Below, piece after piece: positions 10,355 through 18,659 of a stretch of 56,592 nucleotides of DNA. The notes beneath the pieces were generated by a model. That model did not search any database, was not told the DNA's origin, and saw only the letters and a program-made list of their open reading frames with translations. The position numbers and the translations under genes were made by a program. Each line of letters opens with the position of its first letter. Within the stretch, counting starts at the first letter, position 1. The stretch is from Siculibacillus sp. (GTDB taxonomy: Bacteria; Pseudomonadota; Alphaproteobacteria; Rhizobiales; Ancalomicrobiaceae), in NCBI GenBank assembly GCA_030247555.1, contig JAOTSD010000021.1, forward strand, positions 1 through 56,592, written 5' to 3'.

Positions 10355-10391
10355 CCATTGGTCACAAGATGGATCATCATGTGACCAATGG
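10355..10391. promoter_or_regulatory. Perfect inverted repeat, probable TetR operator
   Basis: CCATTGGTCACA (10355-10366) and TGTGACCAATGG (10380-10391) are exact inverse copies around 13 bases. The right arm ends 17 bases before the flavodoxin-gene ATG. The left arm lies about 60 bases from the TetR start. Position between divergent genes, one of them a TetR repressor, makes operator function very likely. Confidence 0.75.
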
Positions 10392-10408
10392 AAACATGGA
10401 GTGAATCG

Positions 10409-10987
10409 ATGAGCCGCATCCTTCTTCTCACCGGTCATCCGCGCGCCGCGAGCTTCTGCGGCGCCCTCGCCGATCGCTACGCCGCCGCGGCCCGTTCCGC
10501 CGGCCACGAGGTCCGCATGCGCGCCCTCGCCGAGATCCCGGTCGATCTCGACGTCCCCGACTATCACGGCGCCGCGTGCCTCCTGCCCGGCTGGGTGACC
10601 GACCTGCAGGCCGATCTCGCGTGGTGCGAACACTGGGTGATCGTCGCGCCGATGTGGTGGGGCGGGCTGCCCGCCGGACTCGAAGCGGTCTTCGACCGGG
10701 TACTGCTGCCCGGCTTCGCCTTCCGCTACCATTCCGAAGGCATGGGTTGGGACCGGCTGATGACCGGCCGCTCGGCGCGGGTGATCCTGACCATGGACAC
10801 GCCGCCCTTCGTGCTGCGCTGGCTGTGGGGCCGGCCGATCCTCCGGCGTCTGAAGACCCAAGTCCTCGGCTTCTGCGGCTTCTCGCCCGTCCGCTTCACC
10901 ACCCTCGGCGTGGTGAGGAAATCGACGCCGGAGAAGCGGGCGAAATGGCTCGACGAAGCGACTGAACTCGGCCGGCGGGGGGCGTGA
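10409..10987 (+). CDS. Flavodoxin-fold NAD(P)H-dependent oxidoreductase (quinone reductase-like)
   Basis: The 192-residue product belongs to the flavodoxin_2 family (MdaB, KefF, NQO1-like), cytoplasmic FMN or FAD enzymes that reduce quinones by two electrons. It begins MSRILLLTGHPRAASF, the phosphate-binding loop form of this family, and has the FMN-contacting APMWWGGLPAGLEAVFDRVL stretch near residues 81-100. ATG at 10409 follows ATGGAGTG. It is transcribed away from a TetR repressor with a perfect operator just upstream of its start, so induction by a quinone or electrophile is likely. The exact substrate cannot be inferred. Confidence 0.87.
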   Translation: MSRILLLTGHPRAASFCGALADRYAAAARSAGHEVRMRALAEIPVDLDVPDYHGAACLLPGWVTDLQADLAWCEHWVIVAPMWWGGLPAGLEAVFDRVLLPGFAFRYHSEGMGWDRLMTGRSARVILTMDTPPFVLRWLWGRPILRRLKTQVLGFCGFSPVRFTTLGVVRKSTPEKRAKWLDEATELGRRGA

Positions 10988-11080
10988 CGCCCACGCCGCC
11001 GACATGCGCTCGGGCCGGATGCGGCACCTCCGGCCGCGTCCGGAAACTCGACGTGCCCGGCCGCGGGCGTCCACCGCGTC

Positions 11081-11863
11081 TCAGTGCAGGATCTGGCTGA
11101 GGAAGAGCTTGGTGCGCTCGTGCTGCGGGGCGGCGAAGAAGGCGTTCGGCTCGTTCGCCTCGATGATCTGGCCGGCGTCCATGAAGATGACGCGGTCGGC
11201 CACCTGACGGGCAAAGCCCATCTCGTGGGTGACGCAGAGCATGGTCATACCCTCGTTGGCGAGGGAGACCATGGTGTCGAGCACCTCCTTGACCATCTCC
11301 GGATCGAGCGCCGAGGTCGGCTCGTCGAAGAGCATGATCTTGGGGTTCATGCAAAGCGAACGGGCGATGGCGACGCGCTGCTGCTGGCCGCCGGAGAGCT
11401 GGCCCGGATATTTCAACGCCTGCTCGGGGATGCGCACCCGCTTGAGGTAGTGCATCGCCACTTCCTCGGCGTCCTTCTTGGCCAACTTCTTCACCCAGAT
11501 CGGCGCCAGCGTGCAGTTCTCGAGGATCGTCAGGTGGGGGAAGAGGTTGAAGTGCTGGAAGACCATGCCGACGTCGCGACGGACCTCGTCGATGCGTTTC
11601 AGGTCCTCGGTGAGTTCGGTGCCGTCGACGATGATGCGGCCGGCCTGATGCTCCTCGAGCCGGTTGATGCAGCGGATCATCGTCGATTTGCCGGACCCCG
11701 ACGGGCCACAGATGACGATCTTCTCGCCCTTGTTCACCGTCAGGTCGATGTCCTTCAGCACGTGGAAGTCGCCGTACCATTTGTTGACGCCGATCATCCG
11801 CACGGCGGCGGCATCGGAAGCGGCGGCGGTCGTGATGGTCGCGGCGGCGGCGGTGTCGGTCAT
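11081..11863 (-). CDS. aapP: General L-amino acid ABC transporter, ATP-binding protein
   Basis: This is the ATPase of a polar amino-acid importer, 260 residues. It shows Walker [11 protein letters not shown]-loop FQHFNLFP, signature LSGGQQQR, Walker [13 protein letters not shown] and the switch His in VTHEMGF. The first 20 residues are an Ala/Thr-rich tail not needed for the fold. ATG at 11863, 20 bases after the aapM stop. It is the last gene of aapJQMP, which imports a broad range of L-amino acids in Rhizobiales and Rhodobacterales (BztABCD in Rhodobacter). Confidence 0.95.
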   Translation of the reverse strand: MTDTAAAATITTAAASDAAAVRMIGVNKWYGDFHVLKDIDLTVNKGEKIVICGPSGSGKSTMIRCINRLEEHQAGRIIVDGTELTEDLKRIDEVRRDVGMVFQHFNLFPHLTILENCTLAPIWVKKLAKKDAEEVAMHYLKRVRIPEQALKYPGQLSGGQQQRVAIARSLCMNPKIMLFDEPTSALDPEMVKEVLDTMVSLANEGMTMLCVTHEMGFARQVADRVIFMDAGQIIEANEPNAFFAAPQHERTKLFLSQILH

Positions 11864-11882
11864 GTCGAATACCCTCGGCGCG

Positions 11883-13019
11883 TCAGCGCTTGTGACCGGT
11901 GGCGAGCCGGCGTTCCATCCATTGAGAATAGCGGCTCATGCCGAAGCAGAAGACCCAGAAGACGATCGCGGCGACCAGATAGCCGGTCTTGCCGGTCACC
12001 GGCGAGATCCACAGCGGATCGGCGAGCGAAGCCTGGATCATGCCGAGCAGGTCGAAGATCGAGACGATCAACACCAGCGTCGTGTCCTTGAACAGCGAGA
12101 TGAAGCTGTTGACGATGCCCGGGATCACCATCTTCAGCGCCTGCGGCATGACGATCAGGCCCATCATCTGCCAGTAGCCGAGGCCGAGCGCCATGGCGCC
12201 CTCGTACTGGCCCTTGGGGATCGCCTGCAGGCCGCCGCGGATCGTCTCGGCGAGATAGGCCGAAGTGAAGATCGCCACGCCGATCAGCGCCCGCAGCAGC
12301 TTGTCGACCTCCATGCCGGCCGGCATGAACAGCGGCAGCATGTTGGAGGCCATGAACAGCACTGTGATCAACGGCACGCCGCGCCAGAACTCGATGGTGA
12401 CGATGCAGATCATCCTGATGATCGGCAGTTTCGAGCGCCGGCCGAGGGCGAGCAGGATGCCGAGCGGCAGCGAGCAGACGATGCCGACCACCGAGACGAT
12501 CAGGGTGACGAGCAGCCCGCCCCACAGCGTGGTCTCGACCGGCTCGAGCCCGAAGACGCCGCCGGCCAGCAGGAAGAAGGACGCGATCGGCATGCCGACG
12601 AAGAAGGCGAGCGCGTTCAACCGTTTGTGGGGCAGCTTCGGGATCGCCAACGGGATCAGCGTCGCGGCGAAGATGAGGAAGACGAGGGTGGCGCGCCAGC
12701 GCTCGGGCTCCGGATAGCGGCCGTAGACGAACTGCTTCCAGTAGGCGCCGACATAGGGCCAGCAGGCCCCGACGCCTTCCGGGCGGCAGGCCTCGCCGTT
12801 CTCGGCCGACCACACGGCGCGCAGCACCGCGAAGTCCAGCACCTGCCAGACCATCCATCCGATGAGAAACAGGCCGAACGCGGTGAGGAGCGCGTCGAAG
12901 ACCGAGCCGAAGAGATGGCCGCGCGCCCAGGCCCAGGGGCCGACGATGGACTTGGGCGGCGCCTTCGCCTCGGTGAGGACGGAGCGCACGAAGGCGGTGG
13001 AGGTCGTGACGTCGCTCAT
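11883..13019 (-). CDS. aapM: General L-amino acid ABC transporter, permease
   Basis: This 378-residue inner-membrane permease has an N-terminal helix, a large periplasmic loop with Cys pairs, and a C-terminal HisM-type transport domain. The domain includes the EAA-like loop [20 protein letters not shown] that contacts the ATPase AapP. It pairs with AapQ as a heterodimer. ATG at 13019, four bases after the aapQ stop, so the two are translationally coupled. Confidence 0.94.
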   Translation of the reverse strand: MSDVTTSTAFVRSVLTEAKAPPKSIVGPWAWARGHLFGSVFDALLTAFGLFLIGWMVWQVLDFAVLRAVWSAENGEACRPEGVGACWPYVGAYWKQFVYGRYPEPERWRATLVFLIFAATLIPLAIPKLPHKRLNALAFFVGMPIASFFLLAGGVFGLEPVETTLWGGLLVTLIVSVVGIVCSLPLGILLALGRRSKLPIIRMICIVTIEFWRGVPLITVLFMASNMLPLFMPAGMEVDKLLRALIGVAIFTSAYLAETIRGGLQAIPKGQYEGAMALGLGYWQMMGLIVMPQALKMVIPGIVNSFISLFKDTTLVLIVSIFDLLGMIQASLADPLWISPVTGKTGYLVAAIVFWVFCFGMSRYSQWMERRLATGHKR

Positions 13020-13023
13020 CGGC

Positions 13024-14220
13024 TCACCTCTCCACGATCGCCATGCGTTGGTTGTAGACGTTCATGATCAACGCGGTGGCCACCGAAGTTCCGAGATAGA
13101 TCGCCATCCAGATGACGATGACCTCGATCGCCTGACCCGACTGGTTGAGCACGATGCCGCCGACCGAGACGAGGTCGGGATAGGCGATCGCCACCGCCAA
13201 CGACGAGTTCTTGGTCAGGTTCAGGTACTGATTGGTGAGCGGCGGAATGATGACCCGCATCGCCTGGGGGATGACCACGAGGCGCAGCGTATGGCCGTGG
13301 GAGAGGCCGAGCGAGCGGGCCGCTTCGGTCTGGCCGTGGCTCACCGCCAGGATGCCGGCGCGCACCACTTCGGCGATGAAGCTCGCCGTGTAGGTGGAGA
13401 GCGCCAGGACGAGCGCGATCAGTTCGGGAATGACCTGGATGCCGCCGGCGAGGTTGAAGGTCGACTTGCGCGGCGCCACCAGCGACAGATCGAAGCCGGA
13501 AGCGGCGAAGAGCGCCAACGGCAGACCGGCGATCAGCCCGAGCGACACCCAGCCGGAGGGGAACTGCGCGCCGGTCTCGGCCTGCCGGATGCGGGCCCAG
13601 CGGCGGATGACCCACGAGACCACCAGCCCGAAGACGAGACCGCCGACGATGCCCCAGCCGGCGAAGGCGCCGAAATGGAACTCCGGCAGATAGAGGCCGC
13701 GGTTGTTGATGAAGACCCAGCCGCCGATCGGCTCGAGCGACTGGCGCGGCGCCGGGAGCACGCCGAGCACCGCGAAGTACCAGAAGAAGATCTGGAGCAG
13801 CAGCGGAATGTTGCGCAGCAGCTCGACGTAGGCGGTCGCCAAGCGCGAGATGACGAAGTTGTGCGACAGCCGGCCGATGCCGACGAGAAAGCCGAAGATC
13901 GTGGCGAATATGACGCCCGAGACGGCGACGATCACCGTGTTGACGAGACCGACCAGAATGGCGCGGCCGTAACTGGCGTCCTTGGGGAAGTCGATCGCCG
14001 CCTGAGCGACGTCGAAGCCGGCGGTGGTCGACAGGAAGCCGAAGCCCTGCGCGATGTTCCGGCGCTCCAGATTGACGGCGGTGTTGTGGACGATGGTCCA
14101 AGCGACCGCGATCACCGCCAGAAGGGTCAGAGCCTGGAAGAAGCGCCCGCGCCAGAGCGGGTCGTTGTACCAGACGACGCGCGGCGCGGCGTCGAGCGGT
14201 CCGTCGGATTTCGTCGCCAT
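13024..14220 (-). CDS. aapQ: General L-amino acid ABC transporter, permease
   Basis: The 398-residue product is the second permease of the importer. It has an N-terminal helix, a segment with GFLSTTAGFDVAQ, and the transport domain with the coupling loop ARSLGLSHGHTLRLVVIPQAMR. It is located in the inner membrane. ATG at 14220. It lies 102 bases downstream of aapJ, a gap that contains two hairpins likely to set the ratio of binding protein to permease. Confidence 0.94.
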   Translation of the reverse strand: MATKSDGPLDAAPRVVWYNDPLWRGRFFQALTLLAVIAVAWTIVHNTAVNLERRNIAQGFGFLSTTAGFDVAQAAIDFPKDASYGRAILVGLVNTVIVAVSGVIFATIFGFLVGIGRLSHNFVISRLATAYVELLRNIPLLLQIFFWYFAVLGVLPAPRQSLEPIGGWVFINNRGLYLPEFHFGAFAGWGIVGGLVFGLVVSWVIRRWARIRQAETGAQFPSGWVSLGLIAGLPLALFAASGFDLSLVAPRKSTFNLAGGIQVIPELIALVLALSTYTASFIAEVVRAGILAVSHGQTEAARSLGLSHGHTLRLVVIPQAMRVIIPPLTNQYLNLTKNSSLAVAIAYPDLVSVGGIVLNQSGQAIEVIVIWMAIYLGTSVATALIMNVYNQRMAIVER

Positions 14221-14231
14221 ACTCTCTCCCC

Positions 14232-14253
14232 GACGGCGTCGCCCGACGCCGTC
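14232..14253 (-). terminator. Intercistronic hairpin between aapJ and aapQ (proximal to aapQ)
   Basis: GACGGCGT and ACGCCGTC pair around a 6-base loop. With the hairpin at 14281-14304 it lies in the aapJ-aapQ gap and is more likely an mRNA-stabilising or attenuating element than a full stop, because aapQ lacks another promoter that I can see. Confidence 0.5.
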
Positions 14254-14280
14254 ACCCCCCGGTCGACGGATGGACGGAGC

Positions 14281-14304
14281 GGATCCGGCCGATGGGCCGG
14301 ATCC
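14281..14304 (-). terminator. Intercistronic hairpin directly after aapJ
   Basis: GGATCCGGCC-GATG-GGCCGGATCC is a perfect 10-bp stem 18 bases past the aapJ stop. Such stem-loops after solute-binding-protein genes commonly protect the upstream transcript and give excess binding protein. Confidence 0.6.
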
Positions 14305-14322
14305 GCGATCCCGGATGCCGGA

Positions 14323-15339
14323 TCAGCGCACCGGCGGAGCGTACTGCAGACCGCCCTTGGTCCACAGCGCGTTGACGCCGCGCGAGATCTTCAGCGGGCT
14401 GGTGGTGCCGATGTTCTTCTCGAACAGCTCACCGTAGTTGCCCATGTTCTTGACGATCTGGAACGCCCAGGCGTTGGTCAGGCCGATGTCGACGCCGAAC
14501 GAGCCGTCCTTGCCGAGGAAGCGCTTGATGTCCGGGTTCTCGGTCTTGGCCAGCGTCTCTTCGGCATTGGCCTTGGTGACGCCCATCTCTTCGGCGTTGA
14601 GCAGCGCGAAGTAGGTCCACTTCACAACGTTGAACCAAGCGTCGTCACCCTGACGGACCATCGGGCCGAGCGGCTCCTTGGAAATGATCTCGGGCAGAAC
14701 GATGTGCTCGTCGGGCTTGGTGAGCTTGAGGCGCTCGGCATAGAGGCCGGAGGCGTCGGTGGTCAGCACGTCGCAACGGCCGGCGTCGTAGGCCTTGACC
14801 ACTTCCTCGGACTTCTCGAAGGAGACGACCTTGTAGTCGAGCTTGTTGGAGCGGAACCAGTCGGCGAGGTTCAACTCGGTGGTGGTGCCGGTGTTGGTGC
14901 ACACCGAAGCGCCGCCGAGCTGCTTGGCCGAGGTGATACCGAGCGACTTGCGCACCATGAAGCCCTGGCCGTCGTAGTACATCACGCCGGCGAACTTGCC
15001 CATCTTGGTGTCACGCGACATCGTCCAGGTGGTGTTGCGCGACAGGACGTCGATCTCGCCCGACTGCAGCGCGGTGAAGCGCTCCTTGGCCGAGAGCGGG
15101 GTGAACTTGACCTTGGTCGGGTCGTTGAAGATAGCCGAGGCGATCGAGCGGCAGAAGTCCACGTCGAGGCCGGCCCAGTTGCCGGCGCTGTCGGGCTGCG
15201 AGAAGCCCGGCAGGCCCTGGCTGACGCCGCACTGGACGAAGCCCTTGTTCTTGACGTCGTCGAGAGTGCCGGCGAGAGCGGCGGTCGCCGTGGTGCCCAT
15301 GAGGACGCCGAAGGTCGCCGCGAGGAACTTGGTTTTCAT
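14323..15339 (-). CDS. aapJ: General L-amino acid ABC transporter, periplasmic binding protein
   Basis: This 338-residue binding protein has a Sec signal peptide, MKTKFLAATFGVLMGTTATA, cut near ALAG. The family 3 solute-binding fold follows (GVSQGLPGFSQ, DVDFCRSIASAIF, SRNTTWT), with the AapJ-type disulfide Cys residues. It delivers many L-amino acids to AapQMP. ATG at 15339 gives the complete signal peptide; upstream extension has no homology. It is the first gene of the operon and is followed by hairpins that probably raise its expression over the permease genes. Confidence 0.95.
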   Translation of the reverse strand: MKTKFLAATFGVLMGTTATAALAGTLDDVKNKGFVQCGVSQGLPGFSQPDSAGNWAGLDVDFCRSIASAIFNDPTKVKFTPLSAKERFTALQSGEIDVLSRNTTWTMSRDTKMGKFAGVMYYDGQGFMVRKSLGITSAKQLGGASVCTNTGTTTELNLADWFRSNKLDYKVVSFEKSEEVVKAYDAGRCDVLTTDASGLYAERLKLTKPDEHIVLPEIISKEPLGPMVRQGDDAWFNVVKWTYFALLNAEEMGVTKANAEETLAKTENPDIKRFLGKDGSFGVDIGLTNAWAFQIVKNMGNYGELFEKNIGTTSPLKISRGVNALWTKGGLQYAPPVR

Positions 15340-15791
15340 GTTCGCGCCTTTTGTCGTGGGCTCTCGGCCTTTCGGCCCGAGCGCCGTTGTCCGGATGATC
15401 CGTCGGGATCGCGCCCTGGTCCTTCTCGCCCCTGCCGCGTCCGTCACGGGGTCCGTTCACGACGAACTCGCGCGACGACGCCGCCCGGGACACCTCCCCC
15501 AGCGCGACCGTTCGATCGGAGGCCCATCACAGGACAAAGAATCTGACCGGTCAAGGGGGAATAATCTTCCACATGAAAGGATGAAGCGCGATGGAAATTC
15601 TGCGACCATCGCCAACCGAGGAATTTCGTCGATCCACCCTCCCCGGCATTGCTTTCCCCTCGGCGAAATGACCGTTCTTTGGGCATTCGTTCAGCAAGCC
15701 GTCTCGATCATGTCCGTGCCGCCGGAGGAGAGGTCGATCCGCCTGCGACCTTCTGCTAGGTAGGAGGCGAAGCAGAGGACACGACGACACG
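15340..15791. other. 452-base intergenic region between divergent aapJ and metC
   Basis: No gene of its own is convincing here. It contains a candidate aapJ promoter at 15526-15554 and a relatively AT-rich stretch at 15575-15700 that could hold control sites for either gene. A 10-base palindrome TGACCGGTCA at 15543-15552 overlaps the -35 element of the candidate promoter. Confidence 0.5.
15526..15554 (-). promoter_or_regulatory. Candidate sigma-70 promoter of aapJQMP
   Basis: On the minus strand TTGACC and TGTGAT are 17 bases apart, giving a start near 15519 and a leader of about 180 bases. The -35 overlaps the palindrome TGACCGGTCA, a possible operator. Confidence 0.35.
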
Positions 15792-16985
15792 ATGACCGAG
15801 CCCGCGCACCCTTCCCGCCACGCCGCCGCGACCCGCATCGCCCATGCCGGACGCGATCCGGAGGGCGGCCCCTTCGTCAATCCGCCGGTGATCCACGCCT
15901 CGACGGTACTCTTCGAGAGCGTCGCGCAGATGAAGGGCAGATCGGAGAAGCCGGCGCGCTGGACCTACGGCCGTCGCGGCACGCCGACCTCGGAAGCGCT
16001 CGAGCGAGCGATCTCGGAACTCGAGGGAGCCGAGGGCACGGTGCTGACGCCGTCGGGCGCCTCGGCCTGCGGCACGGCGCTGTTGTCGGTGCTCGGGGCC
16101 GGCGACCATCTTCTGATGATCGACAGCGTCTACGCCCCCACCCGCAACATCTGCGACGGGCTGCTGAAGCGCTTCGGCGTCGAGACCACCTATTTCGATC
16201 CTCTGATCGGCGCCGGCATCGCCGACCTCATCCGGCCGAACACGCGGGCGATCTTCCTCGAGGCGCCCGGCTCGCTCACCTTCGAGATGCCGGACGTGCC
16301 GGCGATCGTCGCGGCGGCGCGGGGGCGCGACCTCCTCACCCTGATCGACAACACCTGGGCGACGCCGCTCTTCTTCCGGCCGCTCGACCGCGGCGTCGAC
16401 ATGTCGATCATGGCGGCGACCAAGTACGTCGTCGGCCATTCCGACGCGCTGGTCGGCACCATCGCCTGCGGTCCGCGGGCCTGGAAGCGGGTGAAGGCGA
16501 CCCACGGCGACCTCGGCCTGTTCACCGGACCGGACGACATGTATCTGGCGCTGCGCGGCCTGAGGACGATGGCCGTCCGCCTCGCCCATCAACAGAAGAG
16601 CGCCCTCGCCCTCGCCGAGTGGTTCGCGGCGCGGCCTGAGGTGTCGCGGGTGCTCCATCCCGCCCTCCCCTCCGATCCCGGCCACGCCATCTGGAAGCGC
16701 GACTTCTCCGGCGCTTCCGGCCTCTTCGGCGTGGTGATGAAGGGCGGATCGGACGCCGCCGTCGATGCCTTCCTCGATCGTCTCGAGCTCTTCGGCCTCG
16801 GCTATTCCTGGGGCGGCTTCGAGAGCCTCGCCATACCGGCCGACCCGCGGGCGGTGCGCACCGCGGTGCCCTGGCGTGAGGAAGGGTCGCTGCTGCGTTT
16901 CCAGATCGGGCTCGAGGATGTCGGCGATCTCATCGCCGATCTCGACGCCGGCCTCGCTCGCTGGTGCGCGGCGCTCGCGGGCTGA
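15792..16985 (+). CDS. metC: Cystathionine beta-lyase
   Basis: This 397-residue PLP enzyme belongs to the Cys/Met metabolism family. It cleaves cystathionine to homocysteine, pyruvate and ammonia in methionine synthesis. The PLP lysine is in IMAATKYVVGHSD, and the active-site Tyr/Arg motif is WTYGRRGTPTSEALE. The ALPSDPGHAIWKRDF and SLGGFE-like (YSWGGFESLA) stretches are characteristic of the alphaproteobacterial MetC group. ATG at 15792. The downstream PAP2 gene is convergent, three bases away. A gamma-lyase activity cannot be excluded from sequence. Confidence 0.92.
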   Translation: MTEPAHPSRHAAATRIAHAGRDPEGGPFVNPPVIHASTVLFESVAQMKGRSEKPARWTYGRRGTPTSEALERAISELEGAEGTVLTPSGASACGTALLSVLGAGDHLLMIDSVYAPTRNICDGLLKRFGVETTYFDPLIGAGIADLIRPNTRAIFLEAPGSLTFEMPDVPAIVAAARGRDLLTLIDNTWATPLFFRPLDRGVDMSIMAATKYVVGHSDALVGTIACGPRAWKRVKATHGDLGLFTGPDDMYLALRGLRTMAVRLAHQQKSALALAEWFAARPEVSRVLHPALPSDPGHAIWKRDFSGASGLFGVVMKGGSDAAVDAFLDRLELFGLGYSWGGFESLAIPADPRAVRTAVPWREEGSLLRFQIGLEDVGDLIADLDAGLARWCAALAG

Positions 16986-16988
16986 GGG

Positions 16989-17852
16989 TCACGCCTTCGG
17001 CGCCTTCGCCCGATCGATCAGGGCGGCGAGCACGTCGGGCCAGTTGCCCGGCCGGTCCGCCGCCTTGGGCTCGAGCCGGCCGTCGGCGCGACGGCGGAAG
17101 ACCAGATTGCGGCGGGCGAGCGCGTGCGCCGCGGTCAAGGTGAAGGCGGCGCCGAAGCCGAAGCCGGCGATGACGTCGGCGGGAAAATGTGCGTCGAGCA
17201 GGATGCGCGAGAGCGCCACCGCCCCGCCGACGGCGAGGATCGGCGCGCGCATCGCCGGGAAGAGCAGCGCCAGAACCATCGCCGTCGCCCCCGCCGTGGT
17301 CGAGTGACCGGAGGGGAAGGAGGCGTATTTCGCGGCGAAGGACAGCGGGTGGAGCTCGAAGACGTTCGCCCCGGCGAGATGCTCCGGGCGGGCGCGGCCG
17401 AAGACGTTCTTGATCGCCGAGGCGGCGATGCCGCTGCCGGCGACCGCGACGAAGGCGAAGGCCGCGGCGAAACCGATCTCGACGAGACCGGCGCGGACGC
17501 GCCGAGCGAGCCCTTCGGGCGGCACCACCAGGCAGAAGACGAGGATCGCCGCCGAGACGACGAGGATCTCGACTCCTTCGCCGTAGGAGGTGAGCGTCTT
17601 CAGGAACGAACGCCAGCCGCCGGTCGCACCGCCACCGAGGTCCCGCCCCGAGGGATCGAGGAAGGCGACGGCGGCCAGAGCGGCGGTCAGGGTCGCGGCC
17701 ATGACGAAGGCGGGAGCCTCGTCGCGCGGGCCGATCATCGCGGCGCGGCGCGCCCGGCGATGGGACAGGATGGCGAGCCCGGCACGCGACCGCTCGACGA
17801 TCCGTCGGCCGAAGACGCCGAGCAGCGCGATCAGGGCTTCCCTCGTCCGCAC
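16989..17852 (-). CDS. PAP2-family membrane phosphatase
   Basis: The 287-residue product is a PAP2 (type 2 phosphatidic acid phosphatase) protein with about five or six membrane helices. The three catalytic motifs are clear: KNVFGRARP (K-x6-RP), FPSGHST and SRILLDAHFPADV (SR-x5-H-x3-D). Such enzymes dephosphorylate lipid phosphates such as undecaprenyl diphosphate, phosphatidate or lipid A at the periplasmic face. I chose GTG at 17852 because GGGAGGG sits at good spacing; an ATG at 17945 gives 31 more residues. Its substrate is unknown. Confidence 0.85.
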   Translation of the reverse strand: MRTREALIALLGVFGRRIVERSRAGLAILSHRRARRAAMIGPRDEAPAFVMAATLTAALAAVAFLDPSGRDLGGGATGGWRSFLKTLTSYGEGVEILVVSAAILVFCLVVPPEGLARRVRAGLVEIGFAAAFAFVAVAGSGIAASAIKNVFGRARPEHLAGANVFELHPLSFAAKYASFPSGHSTTAGATAMVLALLFPAMRAPILAVGGAVALSRILLDAHFPADVIAGFGFGAAFTLTAAHALARRNLVFRRRADGRLEPKAADRPGNWPDVLAALIDRAKAPKA

Positions 17853-18011
17853 CGATCCACTCCCTCCCGCGCGCCTCCAACGAACGAAGGCCGCCACCCA
17901 TGGGATGGCGACCCGCGAATCGGACCTCGATGGTTCCCGTCGCACCGCCGCCGCTCCCTCTCGCCCGACGCTCTATCACGGGGCGGTGTGGCGATCAAAG
18001 CGACGGCCGCG

Positions 18012-18296
18012 TCACTTCACCGGCGGCGGCAGGAGCTGGGCGACGGTGACCGGCGGCAGGCCGGACTGCTCGTCGGGCACCGGCGGCAACAGAGGCAGGC
18101 GGTTGGAATGCACCGGGGCCGACCCGTTGGTGCCGGCGGTCGGCACCACCGGCGCCGGCGGCGGGGCCGCGGTGACCGAGACCGGCGGGGTGTAGTCGCC
18201 GCGTTCGATGCCGCCGGAGCAGGCGCCGAGGCCGGCGGTGAGCGTGGCGGCGAACGCGGCGAGCACGAGGCGGCGAAGAGCGGTGGGGCTCGTCAA
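18012..18296 (-). CDS. Small proline-rich lipoprotein
   Basis: This 94-residue protein has a type II signal peptide: basic n-region, hydrophobic core LVLAAFAATLTAG, and lipobox LGAC with the modified Cys near residue 26. The mature part is short, rich in Pro and Ala (APPPAPVVP, LLPPV) and has no recognisable domain. The start is TTG at 18296, supported by AAGGAG seven to eight bases upstream. It is probably an outer-membrane or periplasm-facing lipoprotein of the LptM-like or small hypothetical kind; lysA-linked LptM is not supported because lysA is absent here. Confidence 0.7.
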   Translation of the reverse strand: MTSPTALRRLVLAAFAATLTAGLGACSGGIERGDYTPPVSVTAAPPPAPVVPTAGTNGSAPVHSNRLPLLPPVPDEQSGLPPVTVAQLLPPPVK

Positions 18297-18659
18297 AGCG
18301 GGACTCCTTGCGGTCGCGAAAGAAAACCCGGGGAATCTGACGCGACCCGTTCAAGAAGTCGTTAAACACGAGCATCTACTCTCGAATTTGGTTCACGAGA
18401 GGTTGACGACTCTCCCCGGCTCGGGCGAATGGGCGCACTCCGTCGGGCGATGGAGGCGCGCATCCCACAAAAGTTTGATGGAAAATCGAACATTTTGTGG
18501 GAGACGTTTGTCACAAGTCAAAGAGTCGGCCACCGTCGCCGTGGCATTGAACGGCCGCGCCGTTCGGGGGCCACCGGTGGCGAGAAGGGACATCGTTCCG
18601 ACGACCGCGCCTCGAAAGGATCGAGGCGCCGGATCGGAACGTTCAACGAGGAAGACGAG
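18297..18659. other. 363-base control region upstream of korA
   Basis: The gap holds a long inverted repeat (18463-18502), a smaller CTCTCG...CGAGAG repeat near 18381-18403, and AT-rich segments typical of promoters. No small gene is convincing. Confidence 0.5.
18463..18502. promoter_or_regulatory. Long inverted repeat upstream of korAB
   Basis: TCCCACAAAA and TTTTGTGGGA are perfect inverse copies. Pairing continues inward (GTTTGAT with ATCGAAC, with one bulged A and one G-U), giving a near-continuous 17-bp stem with a 5-base loop GGAAA. It ends 157 bases before korA. No T tract follows in either direction, so I read it as an operator or 5-prime leader structure rather than a terminator. Confidence 0.55.

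Noticed and set aside
18463-18502. Rho-independent terminator of an unseen gene
   Set aside because: No T tract follows on either strand and no gene ends nearby in the right direction; the lipoprotein gene runs the other way from 18296.
18508-18521. FNR-like box TTGTC-ACAA-GTCAA upstream of korA
   Set aside because: Only 7 of 10 positions match, too weak to call.
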